A DNA stretch of 12,820 nucleotides from an uncultured Eubacteriales bacterium (GCA_934481325.1 CAKSPL010000017.1:1-12820); one strand, 5' to 3'; counted from the first letter of the stretch, positions 1 to 6,850 are shown. Notes: generated from the sequence alone by a model not told the origin. Numbers and translations: made by a program.

Positions 1-1113
1 GGGCAGGGTGGGGCGCACGTTGGATTGCGCCAGCTCCTTGGGCCAGGTGCGTTTGCCGTCCAAAATATCGCCGAAGCGTTGCACGAGAATGTGTCCCGCG
101 CCCAGCATATTGGTCAGCTCTCCCACCTTTTGCGCGTAGGCAATCGGCTGGTTGAACGGATGGTTGAAGTTGTGGGAGCAAAGGATTGCCACGTTGGTGT
201 TGTTGGATTTGAGATCCTTGTAGGAATGTCCGTTGACCACGGCAAGGTCGTTGTCGTAGTTTTCCTGGCTGACAAAGCCGCCCGGGTTCTGGCAGAAGGT
301 GCGCACCTTGTTTTTGTACGGCTCCGGGTAGCCGATCAGCTTGGACTCGTACAGCACGCGGTTCACGGTTTCCATCACCTCGTTGCGCACCTCCACCCGC
401 ACGCCGATATCCACGGTGCCGGGCTGGTGGGCGATGCCGTGCTCGGCGCAAAGGCTTTCCAGCCAGTCCGCTCCGCGCCGCCCGGTGGCAACCACGGTGT
501 GGGTGGCGGTCAGCTCATGGCAGATGCCGTTTTCCTCAATGCGCACGCCAAGACATTTGTTATCGCGAATCAGCAGGTTGTGACATTCGCACCCGAAGCG
601 GATTTCCACGCCGGCGTTTTGCAGATACCGCTCGATGGCGAGGTACAGTTCCTGCGCTTTTTCGGTGCCTAAGTGCCGGATGGGGCAGTCCACCAGTTTG
701 AGCCCCGCGCCGATGGCGCGGCGGCGGATTGCCTTGACTTCCTCGGTGGCGTTGACGCCTTCGATTTTTTCGTCGGCGCCGAATTCCAGATAAATGCCGT
801 CGGTATAGTGAATCAGATCCTCGGCAAACCCCTCGCCGATGAGGGACGGCAGGTCACCGCCCACCTCCGGGGAAAGCGACAGCTTCCCGTCCGAAAACGC
901 GCCCGCGCCGGAAAAACCGGTGGTAATGTGGCAGTAGGGCTTGCAGCCCACGCAGTGCCCCACGGTCGCTTTCGGGCAGTGGCGTTTTTCCACGGACGCT
1001 CCCTTTTCCACAATCAGAATTTTTTGTTTTGAGCCGCGGCGGAGCATCTCCAACGCGGTAAAAATGCCGGCGGGTCCCGCGCCGACAATGATCACATCGT
1101 ATTGAGACAACAA
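1..1113 (-). CDS. FAD-dependent dehydrogenase (COG2509 type), 3' end cut by window
   Basis: The reverse strand is open from a TTG at 1113 to the window edge, giving 371 residues; the family is usually about 450-490 residues, so the C-terminus lies outside. An N-terminal dinucleotide-binding motif YDVIIVGAGPAG (residues 5-16) marks a Rossmann-type FAD fold. A cysteine cluster (C46, C54, C57, C61) is followed by GFSGAGAFSDGKLSLS, which I associate with the uncharacterised FAD-dependent dehydrogenases of COG2509; a second nucleotide-contact region is TVVATGRRGADW. The substrate is unknown, and the four cysteines could bind a metal or cluster, which is inference. Two consecutive TTG codons (1113 and 1110) lie 6 and 9 bases after an AAGGGG ribosome binding site; no ATG or GTG fits before the GxGxxG motif, so the start is TTG. 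Transcription comes from the promoter at 1169-1197. It is divergent from the MBOAT-like gene. Confidence 0.85.
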   Translation of the reverse strand, partial: MLSQYDVIIVGAGPAGIFTALEMLRRGSKQKILIVEKGASVEKRHCPKATVGHCVGCKPYCHITTGFSGAGAFSDGKLSLSPEVGGDLPSLIGEGFAEDLIHYTDGIYLEFGADEKIEGVNATEEVKAIRRRAIGAGLKLVDCPIRHLGTEKAQELYLAIERYLQNAGVEIRFGCECHNLLIRDNKCLGVRIEENGICHELTATHTVVATGRRGADWLESLCAEHGIAHQPGTVDIGVRVEVRNEVMETVNRVLYESKLIGYPEPYKNKVRTFCQNPGGFVSQENYDNDLAVVNGHSYKDLKSNNTNVAILCSHNFNHPFNQPIAYAQKVGELTNMLGAGHILVQRFGDILDGKRTWPKELAQSNVRPTLP

Positions 1114-1137
1114 AAAACACCCCTTTTTTACATACTC

Positions 1138-1163
1138 GCAACACCGCGAGCAAAGGGTGTTGC
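1138..1163 (-). promoter_or_regulatory. Hairpin at the extreme 5' end of the flavoprotein leader
   Basis: On the reverse strand GCAACACC (1163-1156) and GGTGTTGC (1145-1138) form a perfect 8-bp stem. The predicted transcription start, about 7 bases after the -10 box at 1169-1174, falls at about 1162, so the mRNA would begin inside or at the base of this stem. A competing small stem, CTCGC-AACACC-GCGAG on the + strand (1135-1150), overlaps it. The 5' arm can also pair with the ribosome binding site (see findings). It could be an mRNA-stabilising 5' hairpin or a translational switch; the structure is visible, the role is inferred. Confidence 0.5.
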
Positions 1164-1168
1164 ATATT

Positions 1169-1197
1169 ATTTTAGCATAGTTTTTTCGGTTTGTCAA
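1169..1197 (-). promoter_or_regulatory. Sigma-A-type promoter of the flavoprotein gene
   Basis: On the reverse strand TTGACA (1197-1192) is followed by a 17-bp spacer and TAAAAT (1174-1169). The -35 box is perfect and the -10 box has one mismatch. It drives the gene starting at 1113 and lies back-to-back with the + strand promoter at 1225-1253. Confidence 0.8.
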
Positions 1198-1224
1198 GCG
1201 AAATGCAAAATTCCCTTTCCGCTC

Positions 1225-1253
1225 TTGCAAAAGGCGTGCGGATATGTTATAAT
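1225..1253 (+). promoter_or_regulatory. Promoter of the MBOAT-like/AlgJ-like operon, extended -10
   Basis: TTGCAA (1225-1230), a 17-bp spacer and a perfect TATAAT (1248-1253), with TG one base upstream of the -10 box (extended -10). It gives a leader of roughly 33 bases before the ATG at 1293. A very similar arrangement (TTGCAA, 17 bp, TGnTATGAT) precedes the lipid kinase gene at 8605. Confidence 0.8.
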
Positions 1254-1292
1254 AAAACGGAATATTTCCGAAACGAAGGGAGGCGCGGCGCA

Positions 1293-2666
1293 ATGCAACT
1301 GACGGGACCTGCATTCCTTTTGATTTTTCTGCCCTTGTCGGTACTCGTTGCCCTCCCGTTCCGCCGGCGGCGTGCCGAGGTGCTGGCACTCCTTTCGGTG
1401 CTTTGGTATGCCCTTGCCAACCTGCACAATCCCACGGGGATGGCGCACGTTTTCGGGCTGGTGCTGGCAGTATTGCTTTGCGCGCGCCTGCCCCGCCGCG
1501 CGGGGGCGGCAATCGGCATCACGCTTGCCGTCGGCTCCCTTGTTGCGGCGCGCCTTCTGGCGGAATACGCCGCTTTTTCCTATCCGTACCCCGCAGGGCT
1601 GACCTTGCTGTGCCTTGGCACGGTGTCCTTTCTCTCCGACCGGGAAACGGCAAGACCCGCCACCGTGCCGGAGGCGGTTTCCTACCTGCTGTTTTTCCCC
1701 ACGCTGACGCTGGGTCCCGTTCTCCGCTTTCCCGAATACCTGTCGGCATTGGACACGGGAGCCGACACGCTGGAACGCTTTTCGCGCGGTATTCATCTTT
1801 ATGCCGCCGGCTTTGTCAAGCGGGTGGGCTGTGCCGCAATTCTTCTGCGCACGCTGGAAGCGGTTTTTGCCTACGGCACCGCGGATATTCCGCATCAGAT
1901 GTTGCTTTTGATTCTGCCCGCCGCGTATTTTCTCCTTTATTTTACCATCACGGGAACCACCGCAATGGCGCGCGGAGTTTCCCTGATGCTGGGGCTGGAA
2001 CTGCCACCCGATCACCTGCCGCTGTTTGAGGAGGTGGCACCCGACGAGGCCCCGCGCGGGATGTTTCTCTCGCTCGGCGGCTTTTTGCAGACCTACGTCG
2101 GGGATCCGCTCCGGCGGCTTCTGCCCGGGCGCGCGGGGCGATTGCTCGCCGGCACGGCAACGCTGGTGCTGGGGGTGTTCTTCTTTCGCCTGCGCCCCTC
2201 CCTTCTCCTGATTGCCCTGCCGATTTTTCTGTTCCGCCTTTGGCGGGTGTTTCCGGAAACACCGCGCACGGCACCGCGAAGGCTGCCGCGGCGCATCCTT
2301 TCCGGGGTTGCCTCCTTCCTCTTTACCGCAATTTTCGCAACCGGCATCATCCTCCCGGAGCCGATCCGCTTTTTCGAGCTGTTCCGGATCCCCGGGTCGG
2401 CGGATTCCTCCTATCGGTTTTTCTATATTTACGGCACCGTGTCCTGGTCCAATTATCTGTTTATCTGCATCGCGGCAATTCTGGCACTGCTCCCGCTGTC
2501 GCGCCTTTGGGTGTGGCTTTTCCGCCGTGTGACCGGCAAAGGGCGGCTTGCCCTGCAGGCGGTTTGGTCGTTGGTGCTGTTCGGCGCGTTTTTCATCACG
2601 GCGGTTTACTTTATGCCGCAGTTTCCCGCACTTGCCGAACGCGCGTTTTCCCATATCTATATCTGA
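1293..2666 (+). CDS. MBOAT-fold membrane protein, probably catalytically inactive (AlgI/DltB-like)
   Basis: A 457-residue, strongly hydrophobic, polytopic membrane protein. The ATG at 1293 follows AAGGGAGG (1275-1282) and is preferred over in-frame codons upstream of the promoter. Family landmarks of AlgI-type MBOAT O-acyltransferases align: LLFFPTLTLGPVLRFPEY (132-149), RFSRGIHLYAAGFVKRV (162-178), GTTAMARGVSLMLGLELP (221-238) and LSLGGFLQTYVGDPL (259-273). Active AlgI/DltB relatives move acyl groups across the membrane to extracytoplasmic polymers. However, the conserved RRWHxSLS histidine aligns with F258, the catalytic GLWHG histidine aligns with F297 in LGVFFFRLRP, and the SGYSDxA aspartate aligns with A224. 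The alignment is by eye. The gene is translationally close to an AlgJ/X-like gene 17 bp downstream, the usual partner of such enzymes. The fold assignment is fairly firm; loss of activity is an inference. Confidence 0.75.
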   Translation: MQLTGPAFLLIFLPLSVLVALPFRRRRAEVLALLSVLWYALANLHNPTGMAHVFGLVLAVLLCARLPRRAGAAIGITLAVGSLVAARLLAEYAAFSYPYPAGLTLLCLGTVSFLSDRETARPATVPEAVSYLLFFPTLTLGPVLRFPEYLSALDTGADTLERFSRGIHLYAAGFVKRVGCAAILLRTLEAVFAYGTADIPHQMLLLILPAAYFLLYFTITGTTAMARGVSLMLGLELPPDHLPLFEEVAPDEAPRGMFLSLGGFLQTYVGDPLRRLLPGRAGRLLAGTATLVLGVFFFRLRPSLLLIALPIFLFRLWRVFPETPRTAPRRLPRRILSGVASFLFTAIFATGIILPEPIRFFELFRIPGSADSSYRFFYIYGTVSWSNYLFICIAAILALLPLSRLWVWLFRRVTGKGRLALQAVWSLVLFGAFFITAVYFMPQFPALAERAFSHIYI

Positions 2667-2683
2667 GCCGAGAGGAGGAGCCT

Positions 2684-3817
2684 ATGAACGAATCCGGCAA
2701 TCAACGCACCTATCATCTGTTTGTAACGGCGTTTTTTGTGTGCCTGTTGCTTTCCTTTTCGGTGTATTTTGTGGTGGGGGACGCCCTCGGCACCGAAAAC
2801 GACATTGCACCCGCGTGCTATGACGGCAGCGTGATTGAGGAAACGGACCCCGTGAGCCGGTTTTTGCACGTCGTTTATCAGAATGAGGCGTCCCTTTCAC
2901 TGGTGCGACGGTACGAATACCGCGTTTTCCGCGTGGTCAACCACAAAAACGTGATCGCGGGGAGAAAAAATTTTCTGTTTGAGGTCAACGACAGCGACAC
3001 GGGCTACGGCTTTTTGGAGGATTATATCGGTCAGGCGGCGTTTGACGAGGCGCAGTCTGCCGCAATCCTGGAGGAGCTTTGCCGAAGGCAACGCTATTAC
3101 CGCGACAAAGGCGCGGAATATCTGCTGGTAGTTATCCCCAATGCGCAGACCGTATACAGCGAGTATATGCCTGCGTATCTCGGTAATATCAGCAAGCATA
3201 CGCGGCTTTCCCGTTTGGAGGAATACATCGGTACGCACGCCGATGCGGATGGGGAGCGGTTCCGCAATCTGGTAAACCTGACGGATGAGCTTTGCACGCA
3301 AAAGGGAGAGGGACTGCTTTACAACAACACCGAAAACTCCCTGAACGCGCTCGGCGCATTTGTGGCGTATCGCGCGGTATATGATCGGTTTTCCCCCAAC
3401 GTATGGGCAACCACACAGCCGCTTTCCCGCTCGGAATTGTCGTTCAGCCGGTATCAGACGGCGGGAAAGGAAATCGCGCGGGAGGCGGGGCTTGCCGATA
3501 CCGTGCGCAACGAAACCGTTTCGCTTTCCAATGATACCGCAATGAATTATATCTATCTGCTCAATACCGGCGGGGTTACCCGCACCGCACTCAAGCCCGC
3601 CGTGGCGCAGGGGCAGAAAACCCTGCTTTTGCTGCAGTTTTCCTCCAACCGTGAAAAACTGCAATGCGAGCCGTTTTTCTCCAATACCTTTACCAAGGTC
3701 ACCTATCAGCTCGGCTTTGCCGAGGATGACGCCGTTTTTGAGGAGGCAAAGCCCCGGGTGGTGATTCAGTTCCTGTACGAATGTGAGCTGGATCTGCTCC
3801 TGCCGGCAAACGACTGA
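2684..3817 (+). CDS. AlgJ/AlgX-like (SGNH/DHHW-type) membrane-anchored protein with degenerate catalytic motif
   Basis: A 377-residue protein with ATG at 2684 after GAGGAGG (2672-2678), 17 bp downstream of the MBOAT-like gene, so the two are almost certainly one operon. An N-terminal membrane anchor or uncleaved signal spans about residues 11-31, leaving an extracytoplasmic domain. The order of elements matches AlgJ/AlgX/DHHW proteins, which work with MBOAT acyltransferases to acetylate polysaccharides: an early GRKNFLFE strand (93-100), KGAEYLLVVIPNAQTVYSEYMP (142-163), a catalytic-motif region LYNNTENSLNALGAF (212-226), and a C-terminal LLLLQFSSN (314-322) followed by PRVVIQFLYECEL (357-369). 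The family's TDxHWN is TENSLN here (D to E217, H to S219, W to L220), and the DSF-like serine block reads QFSSN with only S320 possibly kept. Hydrolase or transferase activity is therefore doubtful. Family call moderate; the alignment is manual. Confidence 0.65.
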   Translation: MNESGNQRTYHLFVTAFFVCLLLSFSVYFVVGDALGTENDIAPACYDGSVIEETDPVSRFLHVVYQNEASLSLVRRYEYRVFRVVNHKNVIAGRKNFLFEVNDSDTGYGFLEDYIGQAAFDEAQSAAILEELCRRQRYYRDKGAEYLLVVIPNAQTVYSEYMPAYLGNISKHTRLSRLEEYIGTHADADGERFRNLVNLTDELCTQKGEGLLYNNTENSLNALGAFVAYRAVYDRFSPNVWATTQPLSRSELSFSRYQTAGKEIAREAGLADTVRNETVSLSNDTAMNYIYLLNTGGVTRTALKPAVAQGQKTLLLLQFSSNREKLQCEPFFSNTFTKVTYQLGFAEDDAVFEEAKPRVVIQFLYECELDLLLPAND

Positions 3818-3850
3818 TTCTGCGGCTTTTCCCCGCGCCCGTTCCACTTG

Positions 3851-3935
3851 CGCCCCGGCGCACCCCGCCCCGGCGCACTCGCCCCAGCACACCCGCCCCG
3901 GCGCACCCGCCCCGGCGCACTCGCCCCGGCGCACC
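3851..3935. repeat. Six tandem copies of a 14-bp GC-rich repeat
   Basis: The unit CGCCCCGGCGCACY recurs six times at 3851, 3866, 3880, 3894, 3908 and 3922 (first spacing 15, the rest 14). Copy 3 carries two substitutions (CGCCCCAGCACACC). The last base alternates between C and T. The first copy with its flank can fold as TGCGC-CCCG-GCGCA. It lies between the AlgJ-like gene and plsY. I see no promoter or T-tracted terminator in the 193-bp gap. Immediately after it come the short inverted repeat CCGCGC/GCGCGG and two copies of CCCGCGGCA. Confidence 0.85.
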
Positions 3936-4010
3936 CGCATCCCGCGCGACGGCGCGCGGACACTCACATCCCCGCGGCAGACCCGCGGCACGAAATCACG
4001 GAGGCAACCG

Positions 4011-4796
4011 ATGTTTTTTGTTTTCGGCATTTATGATCTGTTCTACTTTTTCAAGGGTCCCATTGCGGCTCTGTGTACCGAGCGCAATTACACGGCACTG
4101 GTTGCCGTGGGAATGCTTGCGGTGCTGGCAATCTCCTATCTGCTCGGCAGTATCAATTTTGCCCTGCTGATTTCCCGCACCCGCTATCACGACGATGTGC
4201 GCACCCACGGCAGCGGCAACGCCGGCACCACCAATGTGCTTCGCACCTACGGGAAGGGCGCGGCAATTCTCACCTTTCTCGGGGACGGCGGCAAGGGCGT
4301 GCTTTCCATTGTACTGGCGAGCCTGATTTTTGCCGGCGTGCCGGATTTCCACTTTTTGCAGATGGCGGCGTATCTGGCAATGCTCGGGTGCGTTTCGGGT
4401 CATATTTTCCCGGTGTTTTCGCATTTTCGCGGCGGCAAGGGCTTTGCCACGCTGGCGTTTTCGATTCTCGTGCTCAATCCGGTGATTTTCCTCATCATCG
4501 CGGCGGTGTTCTTTGCGCTGGTGTTCTCCACCAAGTACGTTTCGCTGGGGTCGGTGGTGGTGGCACTGATCTACCCCGTGATTCTTTCGGCGTTTGAGTT
4601 TTCCCTCAAGCCGGGGCTGATGGAAAACCATATGGATTTGTACAATCTCCTTTTGCCCAACGGCACCGCCGTGCTGTTTGCCGTTGCCACGGGAGCCTTG
4701 GTGGTATGGGCGCACCGGGGCAATCTCAAACGCATTTCCGAGCGCACCGAGCGCAAGTTGGAGCTGGGAAAGAAAAAAAGCGAGGGCAATGAGTGA
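4011..4796 (+). CDS. plsY: Glycerol-3-phosphate acyltransferase PlsY
   Basis: PlsY is an integral membrane enzyme that transfers an acyl group from acyl-phosphate to the sn-1 position of glycerol-3-phosphate, the first step of phospholipid synthesis. The 261-residue product shows all three hallmark motifs: SGNAGTTNVLRTYGKG (68-83), GHIFPVFSHFRGGKG (130-144) and AHRGNLKRI (234-242), separated by hydrophobic helices. The ATG at 4011 follows a good GGAGG (4000-4004) seven bases away. The protein is longer than the usual 190-220 residues because about 35 residues with an extra hydrophobic or amphipathic stretch precede the first conserved helix (ISYLLGSINFALL). An internal start at M35 is possible, but the upstream ribosome binding site favours the longer form. 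The stop overlaps the next GTG start (GTGA), implying coupled translation. No promoter is visible upstream, so it may be read through from the gene pair at 1293-3817. Confidence 0.95.
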   Translation: MFFVFGIYDLFYFFKGPIAALCTERNYTALVAVGMLAVLAISYLLGSINFALLISRTRYHDDVRTHGSGNAGTTNVLRTYGKGAAILTFLGDGGKGVLSIVLASLIFAGVPDFHFLQMAAYLAMLGCVSGHIFPVFSHFRGGKGFATLAFSILVLNPVIFLIIAAVFFALVFSTKYVSLGSVVVALIYPVILSAFEFSLKPGLMENHMDLYNLLLPNGTAVLFAVATGALVVWAHRGNLKRISERTERKLELGKKKSEGNE

Positions 4797-6007
4797 ACGC
4801 GTATGAAACACTTGCCGGCGAGGTGCTGTACGCCGGAAAAAACGGAATTTTTCGCAAGCTGGTCTGCTCCAAGCCGGACGACCGGGCGGTGCTTCGCGCC
4901 GCGGGCAGAGTCTGCCTCGTGCGCGGTGCGCTTTGCCTGCAACTGGAAACTTTTCATACCGACGGAAAGGCGACCCACGAGAACCTGCCGATGGCGGCGG
5001 ACTTTCCGTCGGTGCTGGCAGAGCGGCTTACGGGCTTTGCGCAGGTCAACCTGATGACGGAAGCGGGTGACGCGGAATTGCGGCGCAACAAAAAGGGGAA
5101 TACGGTTCTGCTGGGGGCGGAAAAGCTGCATAAAAACCGTGCGTTGCTTTCTCCCGCCCCCCACGAAAAGGAAATGGCAGGCAACTGCGGAGCAGTTGCG
5201 GTCAATTGCGGAGCAGTTGCGGGCAACGACAAAGAAAAAAAGCGGATTCTCACCGGGAGCGAGCCTTTTCTTCGCCTGCTCGGCGTTTCGGACGAAACCG
5301 GGCGGGTCTATGACAAAAAAGGTGCGAAATTCCGTCAGATCAACCGCTTTCTGGAGCTGGTGAGGGACACCTTGCCCGCTCTGCCCAAAGGAAAAATCCG
5401 CATTTGCGATCTTTGCTGTGGCAAAAGCTATCTTTCGTTTGCCGTGTATCATTATTTTGCCAACGTTTTGGGATTTGAGGTGTCGATGACCGGGGTGGAT
5501 CTCAAGCCCGACGTGATTGCCACCTGTACCGATGTGGCGCGCCGGCTTTCGTTTGACGGGCTGGAATTTCTTTGCGGCGACGTGGGCGCGTACGAAAGCC
5601 CCGTGCCGCCCGACCTTGTGGTGTCGCTCCACGCGTGCGACACGGCGACCGATCTTGTAATCGGCAAGGCACTCAATTGGCACGCACGGGTGATTCTTTC
5701 CACGCCCTGCTGTCATCATCAGTTGAATCGCACGCTGAATTGCCCTGCGCTGTCGTTTCTTTCGGAATACTCGATGCTACGGCAGAAATTCGCCGCCGCG
5801 GCAACCGATGCCCTGCGCCTGAAGCAAATGGAGGCGGCGGGCTACGATGTGGCGGCATTGGAGCTGATTGACCCCGAGGACACACCGAAAAATGTGATGC
5901 TGCGCGCCGTGCGCCGTGCCGACGCGGGGAAAAATACCGCACGCGAGGAAAAAGCGGCGGGCGAGCTTGCCGCGGCAAGGGCATTTTTGCTGGGAGGGGA
6001 CAATTAG
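4793..6007 (+). CDS. Class I SAM-dependent methyltransferase (Methyltransf_32-like)
   Basis: The 404-residue product starts at a GTG (4793) that overlaps the plsY stop by 4 bases. The C-terminal half is a Rossmann methyltransferase: SAM-binding ICDLCCGKSYLSF (204-216), an acidic strand end MTGVDLKPD (232-240), SLHACDTATD (278-287) and the PCCHHQ motif (305-310). DLCCGK, LHACDTATD and PCCxH together are what I know from Methyltransf_32 (PF13679) proteins, whose eukaryotic relatives include METTL25 and GSTCD. The N-terminal about 200 residues are less recognisable and may bind substrate. The substrate is unknown; the following ttcA-like gene (1 bp away) makes RNA a reasonable guess. Residues 130-146 (GNCGAVAVNCGAVAGND) are a recent-looking 7-residue tandem duplication in the linker between the halves, encoded by a hairpin-forming 21-bp repeat. 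Confidence 0.85.
   Translation: MNAYETLAGEVLYAGKNGIFRKLVCSKPDDRAVLRAAGRVCLVRGALCLQLETFHTDGKATHENLPMAADFPSVLAERLTGFAQVNLMTEAGDAELRRNKKGNTVLLGAEKLHKNRALLSPAPHEKEMAGNCGAVAVNCGAVAGNDKEKKRILTGSEPFLRLLGVSDETGRVYDKKGAKFRQINRFLELVRDTLPALPKGKIRICDLCCGKSYLSFAVYHYFANVLGFEVSMTGVDLKPDVIATCTDVARRLSFDGLEFLCGDVGAYESPVPPDLVVSLHACDTATDLVIGKALNWHARVILSTPCCHHQLNRTLNCPALSFLSEYSMLRQKFAAAATDALRLKQMEAAGYDVAALELIDPEDTPKNVMLRAVRRADAGKNTAREEKAAGELAAARAFLLGGDN
5180..5224. repeat. 21-bp tandem duplication with hairpins inside the methyltransferase gene
   Basis: GGAGCAGTTGCGG occurs at 5189 and again at 5210, an exact 21-bp period. The first copy forms a perfect 8-bp hairpin GCAACTGC-GGA-GCAGTTGC (5181-5199); the second, AATTGC-GGA-GCAGTT (5204-5218), pairs with one G-U wobble in RNA. 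The period keeps the reading frame and encodes NCGAVAV NCGAVAG. Confidence 0.8.
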
Positions 6008-6008
6008 T

Positions 6009-6746
6009 ATGGATACGCGCAGAGTTTTAAGCTATGTCCGCCGCGCAACGGACGATTACGAAATGATCCGTGATGGGGATCGCATCGCCGTTGGCGTGTC
6101 TGCGGGAAAGGACTCGCTGGCACTGTTGGTTGCGCTTGCCGAGATGCGTCGGTTTTACCCGAAAAAATATGAGCTGGTTGCCATCACGATAGATATGGGC
6201 TTTGCGGGGGCGGATTTTTCCGCCGTGGAAAGGCTTTGCGAAAGCCTGGATGTGCCGTACCGTGTGGTGAAAACCGAGATTTCCACCGTGATTTTTGACA
6301 TTCGCAAGGAGAAAAACCCCTGCTCGCTCTGCGCCAAGATGCGGCGCGGCGCACTGCACAGTGCCGCCAAGGAAATGGGGTGCCACGCCGTGGCACTGGG
6401 GCATCATTTTGACGACGTGGTGGATACCTTTATGCTCAATCTCTTTTTTGAGGGGCGGATCGGGTGCTTTCAGCCCGTGACTTATCTTTCGAGAACCGGA
6501 CTGCGATTGATTCGCCCGCTGATTTATATGCCGGAAAAGGAAGTGCGCTATTTTGCAAACAGGGAGCAATTGCCCGTGATCAAATCGCCCTGCCCTGCGG
6601 ACGGCAATACCGAGCGTGCCGAAATCAAAAAACTGCTCTCGGAGCTGGAACACAAATACAAGGGGCTTCGCTATCGCCTGTTCGGCGCGATTCAACGCGG
6701 GGAGGTAGACGGCTTCAAGCCCTCCAATCGGTCCGGGCTTGCATAA
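6009..6746 (+). CDS. ttcA: TtcA-like tRNA 2-thiocytidine biosynthesis PP-loop protein
   Basis: TtcA uses ATP and a [4Fe-4S] cluster to thiolate C32 of certain tRNAs. The 245-residue product has the PP-loop ATP pyrophosphatase motif GVSAGKDSLALL (29-40), the paired cysteines NPCSLCAKMRRGAL (103-116), the GHHFDDVVDTFMLNLFFEGR helix (131-150), and a third cysteine, C195 in KSPCPADGN, equivalent to the third cluster ligand of E. coli TtcA. The usual SGGKDS reads SAGKDS here. The ATG at 6009 lies one base after the methyltransferase stop, with AGGGG (5996-6000) inside that gene's end as ribosome binding site. It is the last gene of the plsY cluster and is followed by the terminator at 6851. Many Bacillota paralogues in this family are untested, so the exact target base is inferred. 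Confidence 0.85.
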   Translation: MDTRRVLSYVRRATDDYEMIRDGDRIAVGVSAGKDSLALLVALAEMRRFYPKKYELVAITIDMGFAGADFSAVERLCESLDVPYRVVKTEISTVIFDIRKEKNPCSLCAKMRRGALHSAAKEMGCHAVALGHHFDDVVDTFMLNLFFEGRIGCFQPVTYLSRTGLRLIRPLIYMPEKEVRYFANREQLPVIKSPCPADGNTERAEIKKLLSELEHKYKGLRYRLFGAIQRGEVDGFKPSNRSGLA

Positions 6747-6850
6747 TTCACGCACACCGAAAACGGAAACAGGTGGCTTTTTATAGGGCGGACTCCTCGG
6801 AAATTTGCAAAACTTCCAAAGAGTCTGCTACCTTGACATTGTCTAAAGAA
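6747..6850. other. Untranslated stretch between ttcA-like gene and terminator
   Basis: About 100 bp of 3' untranslated sequence. I find no convincing gene, promoter or RNA structure in it before the terminator hairpin. The whole gene-free stretch 6747-7211 holds, in order, this spacer, the terminator, the 16-bp-arm palindrome and the 103-bp tandem array. Confidence 0.5.

Noticed and set aside
25..1032. Forward-strand open frames at the left end
   Set aside because: They are antisense to the FAD-dependent dehydrogenase, which has a clear GxGxxG motif, promoter and ribosome binding site on the other strand.
1194..2654. Long reverse-strand open frame (486 codons) opposite the MBOAT-like gene
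   Set aside because: Composition is Gln/Arg/Lys/His-rich with no domain, no ribosome binding site and no promoter; it mirrors the codon bias of the real gene on the + strand.
3783..4010. Upstream extension of the plsY frame through the 14-bp repeats
   Set aside because: The frame is open only because the GC-rich repeats lack stops; the ATG at 4011 has a GGAGG and the family's conserved part starts after it.
2897..4030. Reverse-strand open frame (377 codons) with Gly/Ala/Arg-rich start resembling a repeat protein
   Set aside because: The Gly-rich part is only the translation of the 14-bp GC repeat and the rest is antisense to the AlgJ-like gene.
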